Source: JAAYXE01 sp964391195
GTDB lineage: Bacteria > Chloroflexota > Anaerolineae > Anaerolineales > UBA4823
Assembly (NCBI GenBank): GCA_964391195.1
Contig: CAYMLG010000006.1
Location: 60,879-124,878, forward strand
Reading direction: 5' to 3'
DNA length: 64,000 nt
The notes below the pieces were generated by a model. That model saw only the letters and a program-made list of their open reading frames with translations, did not search any database and was not told where the DNA came from. Positions 43,861 to 52,155 of this stretch are shown one piece after another. A program made the translations under genes and the position numbers. How positions within the stretch are numbered: the first letter of the stretch is position 1; each line of letters starts with the position of its first letter.

Positions 43861-43892
43861 ATTGGAAAAGATTTAACTAAGAAAAAGATACT

Positions 43893-43951
43893 TTGAAAAA
43901 CGCCCGCCATTTGGTATAATCAGGTTTCGTCTACGATGTTCGTCGTAGACG
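43893..43951 (+). promoter_or_regulatory. promoter and leader hairpin of rpmH
   Basis: TTGAAA (about 43893-43898), a 16-nt spacer and TATAAT (43915-43920) form a near-consensus promoter. The start of the transcript contains a 9-bp hairpin, CGTCTACGA (43928-43936) with TCGTAGACG (43943-43951). About 64 nt separate it from the rpmH ATG. Confidence 0.65.
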
Positions 43952-44014
43952 GTTTCATGTGTCTGCCTGAGCCCACCGGGCTCCGAACACTATTTACCAG
44001 ATAGGGAAAGTATC

Positions 44015-44191
44015 ATGCCGAAACGAACGTACCAACCCAAAATCCGCCGCCGGATGCGCGTGCATGGTTTCCGTGCTCGCATGGCGACCGCGGATGGACG
44101 CAAAATACTGAAGGCCCGGCGGGCAAAGGGCCGCCGCCGCTTGACGGTGAGCATGAACAATCACGTCAAGAAGGTCAACTGGAAGGCATAG
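44015..44191 (+). CDS. rpmH: 50S ribosomal protein L34
   Basis: 58 residues, very basic, starting MPKRTYQPKIRRRMRVHGFR. It contains the L34 core (GFRARMATADGRKILKARRA and KGRRRLTVS). The C-terminus (MNNHVKKVNWKA) is a little longer than in E. coli. It assembles into the large ribosomal subunit. It heads the conserved rpmH-rnpA-yidD-yidC-jag block and is short enough to be missed by length cut-offs. Confidence 0.95.
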   Translation: MPKRTYQPKIRRRMRVHGFRARMATADGRKILKARRAKGRRRLTVSMNNHVKKVNWKA

Positions 44192-44295
44192 ACCTGCCCG
44201 CGGCAGCTACCGTTTTCGCAGATTCTGCCTTGGTACATTATCCCCCTTCTTGGGGCAATGGGCAGGTGGCGCGAAGGAGACCCGGCAGGTTCAGC

Positions 44296-44649
44296 GTGCA
44301 GCGCAAGTTCCGCCTGACCAAATCGACCGACTTCAAGCGGGTGCGGCGGCAAGGAAAGTCTTATGCCCACCCGCTTGTCGTGTTGATTGCACTGCAAAAT
44401 GCTTCCGGTGAGCAAACCAGATTTGGGGTTGCCGCAGGACGCTCGGTCGGAAATGCAGTTCAGCGAAACCGGGCCAAACGCCTGATCCGGGCCGGGCTGC
44501 AGTCTTTTCTCGATCAGGTGGCAGCCGGATGGGATGTTATCATCCTGGCCCGCCGGCCCCTGGCAGAGGCTTCTTATCAGGATACCTTAGCGGCTCTTGC
44601 CACTTTGTTGAAGAGGGCCCATTTGTTGCAAGAAAATCATGCCAAATAA
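44296..44649 (+). CDS. rnpA: ribonuclease P protein component
   Basis: 117 residues if started at GTG 44296, where the protein aligns with the usual RnpA N-terminus (VQRKFRLTKSTDFKRVRRQG). An upstream ATG at 44230 would add 22 residues and is less likely. The RNA-binding signature is VGNAVQRNRAKRLIR. It binds the RNase P RNA for 5' maturation of tRNAs. It overlaps yidD by 11 nt. Confidence 0.93.
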   Translation: MQRKFRLTKSTDFKRVRRQGKSYAHPLVVLIALQNASGEQTRFGVAAGRSVGNAVQRNRAKRLIRAGLQSFLDQVAAGWDVIILARRPLAEASYQDTLAALATLLKRAHLLQENHAK

Positions 44650-45025
44650 TAACTCTCCGGCTCCAGAGGGACAGGAACCGGTCCGTCCTAAGGCGATCGA
44701 TGAGCAGCACGACCATGCTCACCATGAACCCCACCTCCACAGCACCCACGTGGATGTAGACATTCCCCCCGATCCACCTTTACGTGATTTGCCCTTAACC
44801 CTGGGAAACCTGCCGCGTTTTCTGCTTCTTATCCCTATCCGTATTTACCAGGCGACCTTATCGAAAGCGCTGCCTCCGAATACGTGTCGTTTTTATCCCA
44901 CCTGTTCCCATTACGGTTACCAGGCGATCTATAAACACGGGGCGTTGAAGGGCGGTCTGCTGGCTGCCTGGCGGGTCCTGCGCTGTAACCCCTTTAACCC
45001 GGGTGGCATTGATCCTGTACCATAA
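44639..45025 (+). CDS. yidD: membrane protein insertion efficiency factor YidD with His-rich N-terminal extension
   Basis: 128 residues, against ~70-85 in most YidD proteins. Residues ~55-128 are the YidD domain (IRIYQATLSKALPPNTCRFY, PTCSHYGYQAIYKHG, GLLAAWRVLRCNPFNPGG). The first ~50 residues are hydrophilic and acidic with eight His, densest in DEQHDHAHHEPHLHSTHVDV. YidD assists Sec/YidC membrane insertion. The His cluster might bind Zn or Ni, or be a disordered tail. Confidence 0.93.
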   Translation: MPNNNSPAPEGQEPVRPKAIDEQHDHAHHEPHLHSTHVDVDIPPDPPLRDLPLTLGNLPRFLLLIPIRIYQATLSKALPPNTCRFYPTCSHYGYQAIYKHGALKGGLLAAWRVLRCNPFNPGGIDPVP

Positions 45026-45088
45026 GCGGGGCGGTTCCGCTCAGCTATCATCGGAATAAACCAGACTGGATACCATAGAAACAAATCA

Positions 45089-46180
45089 ATGAAAAAATCT
45101 CGCCTTTTCCTCCTTGTCACGTTCCTCCTCCTAGCGGGCGTCTTATCCGGCTGTGCCGGTGGCGCAGGTATCGCCACCAGTTGGCCAGGCCTGACCGTGG
45201 ATCTGGAGCGGGAAACCGCTTACGTGGCGTACGCTCAGCACGTTTACGCTATCAATCTGTCCAACGGCCAGGAACGGTGGCGCTTCCCCGCCGAGCCGGA
45301 AAGAAATGTGAACTTTTACGCTGCTCCCGGTCTGACCGAAGACGGCCAACTGCTGGTCGGTAGCTACAATAACCAGCTGTATAGCCTCAACCCGGATACC
45401 GGCCAGGTAAATTGGGTCTTCGACCAGGCGGACGATCGCTTTGTGGGCAGCGCCCTGGCCAAGGACGGTGTGATCTTCGCCCCGAACGCTGACCAGCGCC
45501 TGTATGCCATTAGTTCATCGGGCCAACCCCTGTGGGATTATCCCACCGGGCGCCCGCTCTGGGCGACCCCGATTGTAAACGGCGGAGATGTCATCCAGCC
45601 TTCGATGGATCATCACCTCTACGCCATTGATCCAGAGACCGGCGATTTGGTCTGGAGCTCAGAAGACCTGGGAGGCGCCATTGTCGGCCAGCCGGCTCTG
45701 GGAGATAATGGAGATGTGCTCTATGTGGGTACGTTTGCCGGGGAGATGTTGGCCGTTCAGGTGGAAACGGGCGCTATCCTCTGGCGCTTCCCCACTGAGG
45801 GATGGGTGTGGGCCGGCCCCGCGTTGGTCGATGGCACCCTGTATTTCGGTGATTTGGACGGTGTGCTCTACGCTGTAGATGCTGCCAGCGGGGACGAACT
45901 CTGGCGAGTGGATAGCGATGGGAGCCCAGAAGTCTCGATATCAGACCGGCCCCTGGTCCTGGACGATACAGTTTACTTTTCCACCGAAGGTGGTATTCTC
46001 TATGCTGTCGATGCTGCCACCGGCAATAATCGCTGGAAAAAAGAGCTGGGTGGTAAACTATATGCAGGGCCGCAAGCGGCCGGTGAACTTGTCTTGCTCC
46101 CGTCTTTTGAGACCGACGCGCTGCTGATTGCGATGGAGCCAGACGGCGATACTGTCTGGTCATTTATACCGGAAAACTAG
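45089..46180 (+). CDS. PQQ-like beta-propeller lipoprotein (BamB-like)
   Basis: 363 residues. A lipoprotein signal ends LLLAGVLSGC. It is followed by PQQ-type blades: HVYAINLSNGQERWRFPAEP, QLYSLNPDTGQVNWVF, HLYAIDPETGDLVWSSEDLG and VLYAVDAASGDELWRVDSDG. In diderms BamB serves outer-membrane protein assembly. This organism looks monoderm, so the protein is more likely an extracytoplasmic scaffold. It sits in the highly conserved gap between yidD and yidC, which suggests a link to membrane protein insertion (inference). Confidence 0.85.
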   Translation: MKKSRLFLLVTFLLLAGVLSGCAGGAGIATSWPGLTVDLERETAYVAYAQHVYAINLSNGQERWRFPAEPERNVNFYAAPGLTEDGQLLVGSYNNQLYSLNPDTGQVNWVFDQADDRFVGSALAKDGVIFAPNADQRLYAISSSGQPLWDYPTGRPLWATPIVNGGDVIQPSMDHHLYAIDPETGDLVWSSEDLGGAIVGQPALGDNGDVLYVGTFAGEMLAVQVETGAILWRFPTEGWVWAGPALVDGTLYFGDLDGVLYAVDAASGDELWRVDSDGSPEVSISDRPLVLDDTVYFSTEGGILYAVDAATGNNRWKKELGGKLYAGPQAAGELVLLPSFETDALLIAMEPDGDTVWSFIPEN

Positions 46181-46262
46181 AAACCTTTCTTTCGTTGGCC
46201 CCTGACCCCAGGCCGGCGAAAGGATGCGGATCATGCTCAGGTAAGATTGGAAATCGAACGAT

Positions 46263-47114
46263 ATGTGGGATACCCTGATTATCAACCCCATGATAAATAC
46301 CCTGCTGTGGATTTACAGCCTGGTGGGGGATTTCGGCATCGCAATCATCCTCTTCACCATCCTCGTGCGACTGCTGACCTATCCACTGAACCTTAAGCAA
46401 ATTAAGGGACAGCAGGCCCTCCAGGATTTGCAGAAATCCAAAGAATGGCAGGATCTGGCCAAGAAATATAAAGACGACAAACAGAAAATGCAGCAGGAGC
46501 AGATGAAGCTCTATCAGGAGATGGGGATCAATCCCCTGGCGCCCTGTCTGCCGACGCTGATCCAGTTCCCGATCATTATCGGTTTATACCAGGCGATCAT
46601 CCAGGCTCTGGCGGTGACTCCGGTTCAGTTGATCAATTTGTCCGGGCATATCTACCCCTTCATCGACGCAGCCAGCCTGATCCCACTGGATAACCAATTT
46701 TTGTGGATGAACCTCAGCCAGCCGGAACGGCTTGAGCTGAGCTTCCTGCCCTTCGGCATACCCATCCTGGCAATTTTTGTGGTCGTTACCACCTACCTGC
46801 AGTCCAAGCTGATGACCCCAGCTTCCCAGCCCGGTGATCAAGGGGCGCAGATGACCCAGGCGATGAACCTCTACATGCCGCTGTTCATGGGCTATCTGGC
46901 GCTGACTTTCGCTTCCGGCCTGGCGCTCTATTTCGTCATCAGCAACCTGGTTACGATTGCCCAATACGCGGCGATGGGCAAATTGAATTGGAACAACCTG
47001 ATCCCTGGCCGCAATAAAGCCCAGGAACCGGTGAAGGAGAAGGAGCCGGTCAAGAACAGCGAACGCGCCGGGGGCAGAAAACCGATCAAAGAGAAGAAGA
47101 GCAATAAAGCCTGA
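46263..47114 (+). CDS. yidC: YidC/Oxa1 membrane protein insertase
   Basis: 283 residues, the short Gram-positive type without a large periplasmic domain. Five membrane segments and conserved stretches are seen: GIAIILFTILVRLLTYPLNL, EMGINPLAPCLPTLIQFPII and MPLFMGYLALTFASGLALYF. The C-terminus is strongly basic (rich in Lys/Glu), as in YidC proteins that contact the ribosome. It inserts proteins alone or with SecYEG. It lies between the BamB-like lipoprotein and jag. Confidence 0.96.
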   Translation: MWDTLIINPMINTLLWIYSLVGDFGIAIILFTILVRLLTYPLNLKQIKGQQALQDLQKSKEWQDLAKKYKDDKQKMQQEQMKLYQEMGINPLAPCLPTLIQFPIIIGLYQAIIQALAVTPVQLINLSGHIYPFIDAASLIPLDNQFLWMNLSQPERLELSFLPFGIPILAIFVVVTTYLQSKLMTPASQPGDQGAQMTQAMNLYMPLFMGYLALTFASGLALYFVISNLVTIAQYAAMGKLNWNNLIPGRNKAQEPVKEKEPVKNSERAGGRKPIKEKKSNKA

Positions 47115-47233
47115 TTGAGTGTCGTTGCTCAATAGATCGGTGAAACCCGGGAGCCGTTCACCGGTCCTTTCGATGGCACTCATTGAGAATCTTCTGGCAA
47201 GTAGTTATTATCCTTGGTTTCGAAGAGGCGAAA

Positions 47234-48124
47234 ATGAGTGAAAAACGTGCAAATCTGGAAGTGATCGCTCCCTCGGTGGAGGAAGCGGTCGCCAAGGGCC
47301 TGGAGGAGCTGGGTCTCACAGAAGATGCGGTTGAGGTGGAAGTCCTGGACGCCGGCAGCCGGGGCCTGTTTGGTTTGGGGGCCAGGCAGGCGCGCATCCG
47401 TCTGAAGATTAAGGAGGCGGGTGCACCCACCCCGGTCGAAATCGCTCCGGCGAGCGCGCCCCGGGCCGAGACCTCGCAAGAAGCGGTGGAGACGCCCCCC
47501 GCCACCTCCCAGGTGGAGGAGGCGCCCCCGCAACCAAGAAGCCCCTCCCACCCGGTGGAGACCGTGCGTCCGGAACGGCAGGCGGAGAAACCTGCTGCGG
47601 CCCAGAGGTCCGTGGAAACCGGCACAGTGGTAGAGGCCGGGACGGAGGAAGACGACCACACCCTGCGGGTAGCTCGAGAGACGGTGGCCGAGCTGCTGGA
47701 GAAGATGAAAGTGCGGGCGACGGTCACCGCTTCGTATGGCGAAGCGGAGGATGACCACAGTAAGGTGCCGCTGATGGTCGATGTGCGCGGCAACGATCTG
47801 AGCATTTTGATCGGCCCGCGCGCCGAAACGCTGAACGCCCTGCAGTACATCTCCGCCCTGATCGTGGGCAAGGAATTGGGCCGCTCGGTGCCGCTGGTGG
47901 TGGATGTGGAAGGGTATCGCTCCCGCCGGGCGCAGCAGCTCCGCCAGCTCGCCCGCCGCATGGCGGATCAGGCGATCAAGACCGGCCGCCGCCAGGTGCT
48001 CGAACCGATGCCGGCCAGCGAACGGCGCGTGATACACATCGAGCTGCGCTCGAACCCGGATGTCGAGACTCAGAGCATTGGAGACGAACCGCGCCGGAAA
48101 GTGACCATTATCCCGGTCAAGTAA
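47234..48124 (+). CDS. jag: Jag/KhpB RNA-binding protein (Jag-N, KH and R3H domains)
   Basis: 296 residues from ATG 47234. The Jag-N domain is VIAPSVEEAVAKGLEELGLT to RGLFGLGARQARIRLKI. A ~90-residue Pro/Glu-rich linker follows. The KH-II domain includes VDVRGNDLSILIGPRAETLN and the R3H domain ends with PMPASERRVIHIELRSNPDV. KhpB/EloR binds RNA and controls cell elongation in Gram-positives. It is the last gene of the rpmH block, ended by the hairpin at 48175-48220. Confidence 0.94.
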   Translation: MSEKRANLEVIAPSVEEAVAKGLEELGLTEDAVEVEVLDAGSRGLFGLGARQARIRLKIKEAGAPTPVEIAPASAPRAETSQEAVETPPATSQVEEAPPQPRSPSHPVETVRPERQAEKPAAAQRSVETGTVVEAGTEEDDHTLRVARETVAELLEKMKVRATVTASYGEAEDDHSKVPLMVDVRGNDLSILIGPRAETLNALQYISALIVGKELGRSVPLVVDVEGYRSRRAQQLRQLARRMADQAIKTGRRQVLEPMPASERRVIHIELRSNPDVETQSIGDEPRRKVTIIPVK

Positions 48125-48174
48125 CCTGGCCCGTTCCCGGCAGAAGCCGCTTCCTGAATCATGCCAACAGAGTA

Positions 48175-48220
48175 AGATACTATCGTGAGGCCATGAACAC
48201 ACAGCCTCACGATAGTATCT
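48175..48220. terminator. 17-bp perfect hairpin after jag
   Basis: AGATACTATCGTGAGGC (48175-48191) and its complement (48204-48220) with a 12-nt loop. It lies 50 nt after the jag stop and ends the rpmH-jag transcript, but lacks a T-tract. Confidence 0.65.
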
Positions 48221-48315
48221 CGCTCAGGGGAGGTGGAAACGATCCACCTGCCCCATCAATTATCAAAAATGGCGGTTTGAAGCGGGATAATGGCCATGCT
48301 TTTTGAAAAAAGGGC

Positions 48316-48344
48316 TTGACCCTCAGAAATGGTAATGGTACAAT
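48316..48344 (+). promoter_or_regulatory. promoter of tRNA-Glu
   Basis: TTGACC (48316-48321), 17 nt, TACAAT (48339-48344). The sequence downstream of the -10 is nearly the same as at the second rRNA promoter (62119-62140). Confidence 0.8.
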
Positions 48345-48359
48345 CCCCGTCGCTTGTTC

Positions 48360-48435
48360 GCCCCCATCGTCTAGGGGACTAGGACGCAGCCCTTTCAAGG
48401 CTAAAACGAGGGTTCGAATCCCTCTGGGGGCACCA
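48360..48435 (+). tRNA. tRNA-Glu (anticodon TTC)
   Basis: The acceptor stem GCCCCCA (48360-48366) pairs with TGGGGGC (48425-48431). The T-arm contains GGTTCGAATCC, and the anticodon loop CTTTCAA gives UUC. The discriminator is A and CCA is encoded at 48433-48435. It has a dedicated promoter upstream and a terminator downstream, so it is a single-gene transcript. Confidence 0.96.
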
Positions 48436-48441
48436 CTCCGA

Positions 48442-48468
48442 AGGCACAGTTTCACCTGTGCCTTTTTT
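48442..48468 (+). terminator. intrinsic terminator of tRNA-Glu
   Basis: AGGCACAG (48442-48449) pairs with CTGTGCCT (48456-48463), followed by a run of T. It begins 6 nt after the CCA end. Confidence 0.9.
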
Positions 48469-48580
48469 GTTTATATCGCTCCTACCGCCGCAAGACCATC
48501 TAAGCCTGATTGTCCCATCCAAAAAAACGCCAGGCGACGCATACAAATGGAATGGCATTATCCCGCAAGCTTCTCAGACA

Positions 48581-49570
48581 TTAACCAGCAGAGCCTCGTC
48601 CGACTGTGATGACGACATTTCCCTTTTTGAGTCCTTGCTCAACATACCGGTGGGCCTCGGCGGTCTGTTCGAGGGGATAGCGCCGGTCAATGACCGGGCG
48701 GATCTTCCCGGCCTCGATCAGCTTGTTAAGCAGCGCAAAATCTTCAGCCTGATAGTTTGCCAATTCGGATATCACTTTCTTTCCGGTCGTACTTGAAATC
48801 CACCACCCCCGGATCATCCCGCTCAAACTCGGATTCCCCAATATGTAACGCCCGTTTGGGTTCAGCGAGCGTAAGCTGCCCGAAAACGAGCTTTTGCCTA
48901 CCACGTCGAGGATGGCATCGTAGGTCTTGCCTGTCCGTGTAAAATCTTCCCGTTTGTAATCAATAACATGGTCCGCCCCGATCGCCTGCAGCATGGCCAA
49001 TTTTTCCTTGCTGTCCACGCAGGTTACTTCGGCCCCAAATGCTTTTGCAATCTGCAGCGCGTAGGTGCCGATGCTCCCTCCCGCACCGTTGATCACCACC
49101 CTTTGTCCTGGTTGAATATCCGCTTTCCTCACCAGATGCAGGCCGTTGATGCCCCCGGTGGGGATGGTAGCGGCCTCATCGTAGCTCAGGTTCGCCGGTT
49201 TCAACTGCGGGTACGCTTCAGGCAGGCACACATACTCGGCGTAAGCGCCCATCCGCATATACGTGGGGGCGAATACCGGGTCGCCTGGTTTGAACCGGGT
49301 TACGCGATCCCCGATTTCTTCAGCTACCCCGGCCAGTTCCTGTCCCAGGATGGCAATTCTCCTCGGTTTACTCCACCCGGCATAGATTCGCAATGGGAGC
49401 CGTGTCCAGAAGGGCAACTTTAAACTCCGGAGTTCACAGTCACCCGCAGTGACTGTTGCTGCGTATACCTTAATCAGGACTTCACCCTCCTCAGGCACAG
49501 GCGCCTCGATTTCCCTGAGTTGCAGCACTTCCGGGGAGCCGTATTTCGTCCAAATCAAGGCTTTCATCAT
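48581..49570 (-). CDS. quinone-oxidoreductase-like NAD(P)-dependent MDR protein (paralogue 2)
   Basis: 329 residues of the medium-chain dehydrogenase/reductase family. An N-terminal GroES-like domain (MMKALIWTKYGSPEVLQLRE) is followed by a Rossmann fold with GAGGSIGTYALQIAKAFGAE. The structural-zinc Cys cluster of zinc alcohol dehydrogenases is absent, so it belongs with the zinc-free quinone-reductase group. It is 66 nt downstream of a paralogue with the same architecture, which suggests a tandem duplication. The substrate is unknown. Confidence 0.9.
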   Translation of the reverse strand: MMKALIWTKYGSPEVLQLREIEAPVPEEGEVLIKVYAATVTAGDCELRSLKLPFWTRLPLRIYAGWSKPRRIAILGQELAGVAEEIGDRVTRFKPGDPVFAPTYMRMGAYAEYVCLPEAYPQLKPANLSYDEAATIPTGGINGLHLVRKADIQPGQRVVINGAGGSIGTYALQIAKAFGAEVTCVDSKEKLAMLQAIGADHVIDYKREDFTRTGKTYDAILDVVGKSSFSGSLRSLNPNGRYILGNPSLSGMIRGWWISSTTGKKVISELANYQAEDFALLNKLIEAGKIRPVIDRRYPLEQTAEAHRYVEQGLKKGNVVITVGRGSAG

Positions 49571-49636
49571 AACCGCCTCTTCTGGAATACCCCCCGCCTG
49601 CAGGTAAAGCTGGCGGATTGGCTGGAGCGGGGCTTC

Positions 49637-50605
49637 TTACGCATCCATTGTGATCACCACTTTCCCCCTGGCGTGTCCTTGCTCCAGGTAATGGATTGCA
49701 TCCGGGACATCCTCCAACTTGTAGCATTGATCGATTACCGGTTTTACTTTTTCCGCTTCGATGAGCTCCTTCATGAAATTCAGGTCCTCACCGCTGTCTT
49801 CGGCGATATAGAAGTCCAGCTTCTGGCTCACGAAACGAGACAGCAGGGCCGCCCGGATCATCCGGCCGATTGGCCCAAGTATGGGACCGCCCGATCCTCC
49901 GGCCAGAATCATCTTTCCCTCGGCGTTCAGGATGCGTAAGCAGGCAGTCAATGGCTGGTTTCCGATAATATCGTATAACAGGTCGTACTTCTGGCTGCTT
50001 TGCGTAAAGTTTTGTTGCGTGTAATCGATCACATGATCCGCGCCGAGCGAGCGCACCAGATCCACGTTCCTCGTGCTGCATACCGCAGTGACCTCGGCGC
50101 CGAAAACTTTGGCGAGCTGCACGGCAAACGTGCCCACACCGCCCGCTGCTCCGTTGATCAAAACCCTTTGTCCGGGCTGGACGGCCGCTTTATCACGCAG
50201 CCCTTGCAGGGCGGTGGTAGCTGCCACAGGGATAGCTGCCGCCTGCTCGAAGGTCAGGTTGGCCGGTTTCAGCGCCATTGCTTTCCCCTGCGTGCAGAGA
50301 TATTCGGCGAAGGCGCCCCGTCTCGAGCCAAAGACCTCATCCCCAGGCCGGAATGCCGTCACCCCGCTGCCAACCGCTTCCACCCGGCCGGCGAAATCGA
50401 CCCCCAGGCGAGGGTCCTTCGGTTTGCGCAGCCCGCTGGTGGGGCGGATGAGATAGGGCTTGCCGCGCATAAAGTGCCAATCCAAAGGGTTGGCGGAAGC
50501 CGCATGGATCTGTACCAGGATTTCATTATCCTTAGGCAAGGGTTTTTCGACCTCTGTGAGCCGCAGCACATCCGGGGATCCATATTCTGTGTAGAGAATC
50601 GCTTT
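49637..50605 (-). CDS. quinone-oxidoreductase-like NAD(P)-dependent MDR protein (paralogue 1)
   Basis: 322 residues from ATG 50605, with GGAGAGG just upstream; a longer frame to 50701 lacks such a site. It starts MKAILYTEYGSPDVLRLTEV and has the cofactor motif GAAGGVGTFAVQLAKVFGAE. Like its downstream paralogue it lacks the structural-zinc cysteines. The pair shares the order of every motif and the ending (YxxEQG-x-GxVVIT). Probable reduction of quinones or enones with NADPH. Confidence 0.9.
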   Translation of the reverse strand, partial: KAILYTEYGSPDVLRLTEVEKPLPKDNEILVQIHAASANPLDWHFMRGKPYLIRPTSGLRKPKDPRLGVDFAGRVEAVGSGVTAFRPGDEVFGSRRGAFAEYLCTQGKAMALKPANLTFEQAAAIPVAATTALQGLRDKAAVQPGQRVLINGAAGGVGTFAVQLAKVFGAEVTAVCSTRNVDLVRSLGADHVIDYTQQNFTQSSQKYDLLYDIIGNQPLTACLRILNAEGKMILAGGSGGPILGPIGRMIRAALLSRFVSQKLDFYIAEDSGEDLNFMKELIEAEKVKPVIDQCYKLEDVPDAIHYLEQGHARGKVVITMDA

Positions 50606-51183
50606 CATAAGCCTCTCCAAAAATGGGCGAGTTACGCCATTTGCAACCAGTCTGAAGGATATGAGTCTAGCTCCACCCTGCGTGACTGGAAACCCACTCA
50701 CCTGCTATCAGACCCGGCCGGCGGGTTCGCAGGAGCACGGCGGGATGGTTCACGGTTTTGGGTAGTTTATGGTGTAGCCGTGCCCCGGCCACGGACGCAA
50801 CGATTGTCAAACGGGGGCACGGCGTGAGGGTTTACGGTTCCGCCGCGCCCCTATACACCTGCGGTGGGAGCGCTTACGGTCTCGGGTGACCACCTACCAT
50901 TGCCCAATCCGCCACCCTGGTCATGAAGACGATTTATGCAAATCGGGGTTACGGCGGGATGGGATGACTTGTGGTCTGGGAGGGTTGGCTGGCGATGATG
51001 TGTGGGTCTGGTTGGACGACCGGGGCGGGCAGGCCCGCCAGGCGCCGTTTATGGGAAGCCACCGGTGCTCGACCTGAACTGGCCGAGGTGGAAGACTGCT
51101 TGAGGCCGAGAAGGGGGAATAAAAGGATCTGTACCGGACCGGCTCAGACATAGATCAATTATATACTACTAATCTACTCCGAT
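50606..51183. other. gene-free stretch between the MDR pair and the esterase gene
   Basis: 578 nt upstream of the MDR pair. A 9-bp inverted repeat, CCGTGCCCC (50778-50786) with its complement at 50814-50822, is the only structure noted. No frame with plausible codon use, RNA gene or promoter is recognised. It could be decayed coding sequence. Confidence 0.35.
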
Positions 51184-52107
51184 TTACTTTTCGGTCAGTG
51201 GGTTTTGTTGAAAAAATGTCCACATCAAGCGGGTGGCGTCGATGTCCTGGGTGGTATGGCCGACGACGATCGCAGGCATGGGCACACCGCCCGGCCAGGT
51301 GTGCCCGCCGCCATCGATGGTGTAGAAGGCTACATCTGCATCGCAACCTGTGTATTGAACGCCGCGCGCCTCGCCCTGGGCCGGCAGTTCGACCGGGTCC
51401 GGATCGCAGCCATTCCGGGCGGCCAGCGTATCGACCCAGGCGGTGAGCTCCGGTAAAGGGATGTTGAAAGAGCGGGGAGGGTCGCCCTGGAAGGGTACGA
51501 TGGGGTCTGCGGTGCCGTGGAAAATGATCGTGGGTACCAGCCTGGAAGGATGGCAATCCTCCCAGGATAGTGAGAAGGCTCCGGCGACGGAACCGATGGC
51601 CGCAATCCGGTCCGAGAGTTCGCACGACAGCAGAAAGGACATGCCGCCCCCGTTCGACAACCCGTTGGCGTAGACCCGCCTCGGGTCGATGTTGTAACTG
51701 GCGGATAGATGGTCGATCAGGTCCGAGATGAAAGCCACGTCTATTGGCAGGTCGCTGCCGCCGCCCGAGGCGGGGCCGCTCCGCCAGCGCTTGGGGAATC
51801 CTGCCCCGGATGGATATACAACGATGAAGCCATACTGGTCTGCCAGGTCGTTCCAACCGCTGATGTTCATCAGGTGAGCGGGCCATTCGGCGAAACCGTG
51901 CAGGCTGATCACCAATGGGGTGGGCGTGGCCGGATCGTAGCTCTCCGGCACGTACAGCAGGTACTTACGCTCTTCGCCAGATGAGACCAATGAGCCGTTG
52001 GTGCGGTTGGCGATCAAGAAGGTGATTGCAGCCAGCAGGATGAAAGCGACCAGCAGGCCAAGGCCGATTAAGGAGGCACGGAATAACCTTCGCATGACCG
52101 TCATCAT
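51184..52107 (-). CDS. PHB-depolymerase/feruloyl-esterase-like alpha/beta hydrolase
   Basis: 307 residues. An N-terminal membrane anchor or uncleaved signal (ASLIGLGLLVAFILLAAITF) is followed by an esterase domain of the LpqC/PhaZ type. The nucleophile elbow is YANGLSNGGGMSF, the acid is in FHGTADPIVPF and the His is in GGGHTWPGG. It probably cleaves esters of plant or polyester material outside the membrane. It is the last gene of a leftward set with SDR, PHP hydrolase, esterase and sugar symporter. Confidence 0.88.
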   Translation of the reverse strand: MMTVMRRLFRASLIGLGLLVAFILLAAITFLIANRTNGSLVSSGEERKYLLYVPESYDPATPTPLVISLHGFAEWPAHLMNISGWNDLADQYGFIVVYPSGAGFPKRWRSGPASGGGSDLPIDVAFISDLIDHLSASYNIDPRRVYANGLSNGGGMSFLLSCELSDRIAAIGSVAGAFSLSWEDCHPSRLVPTIIFHGTADPIVPFQGDPPRSFNIPLPELTAWVDTLAARNGCDPDPVELPAQGEARGVQYTGCDADVAFYTIDGGGHTWPGGVPMPAIVVGHTTQDIDATRLMWTFFQQNPLTEK

Positions 52108-52155
52108 CGTCGCACCCCTGCCTGAATTACCCGAACTCCAGCCCCGCCTGTTCGA

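Noticed and set aside
43861..44014. Replication origin near rpmH
   Set aside because: rpmH often lies near dnaA/oriC, but no dnaA gene or cluster of TTATCCACA-type boxes is visible here.
45089..46180. BamB as evidence for an outer membrane
   Set aside because: No BamA, Lpt or other outer-membrane genes are in the window, and the 16S places the organism in Chloroflexota, regarded as monoderm; PQQ-type propeller lipoproteins also occur in monoderms.
47158..48202. Long minus-strand frames opposite jag
   Set aside because: They are shadows of the GC-rich jag coding frame; their translations are low-complexity Ser/Arg/His-rich and show no domain, whereas jag has Jag-N, KH and R3H.
50702..51183. 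Possible pseudogene in the GC-rich stretch upstream of the MDR pair
   Set aside because: No frame gives a recognisable protein fragment and there is no clear frameshift joining frames, so it is left as unassigned intergenic sequence.
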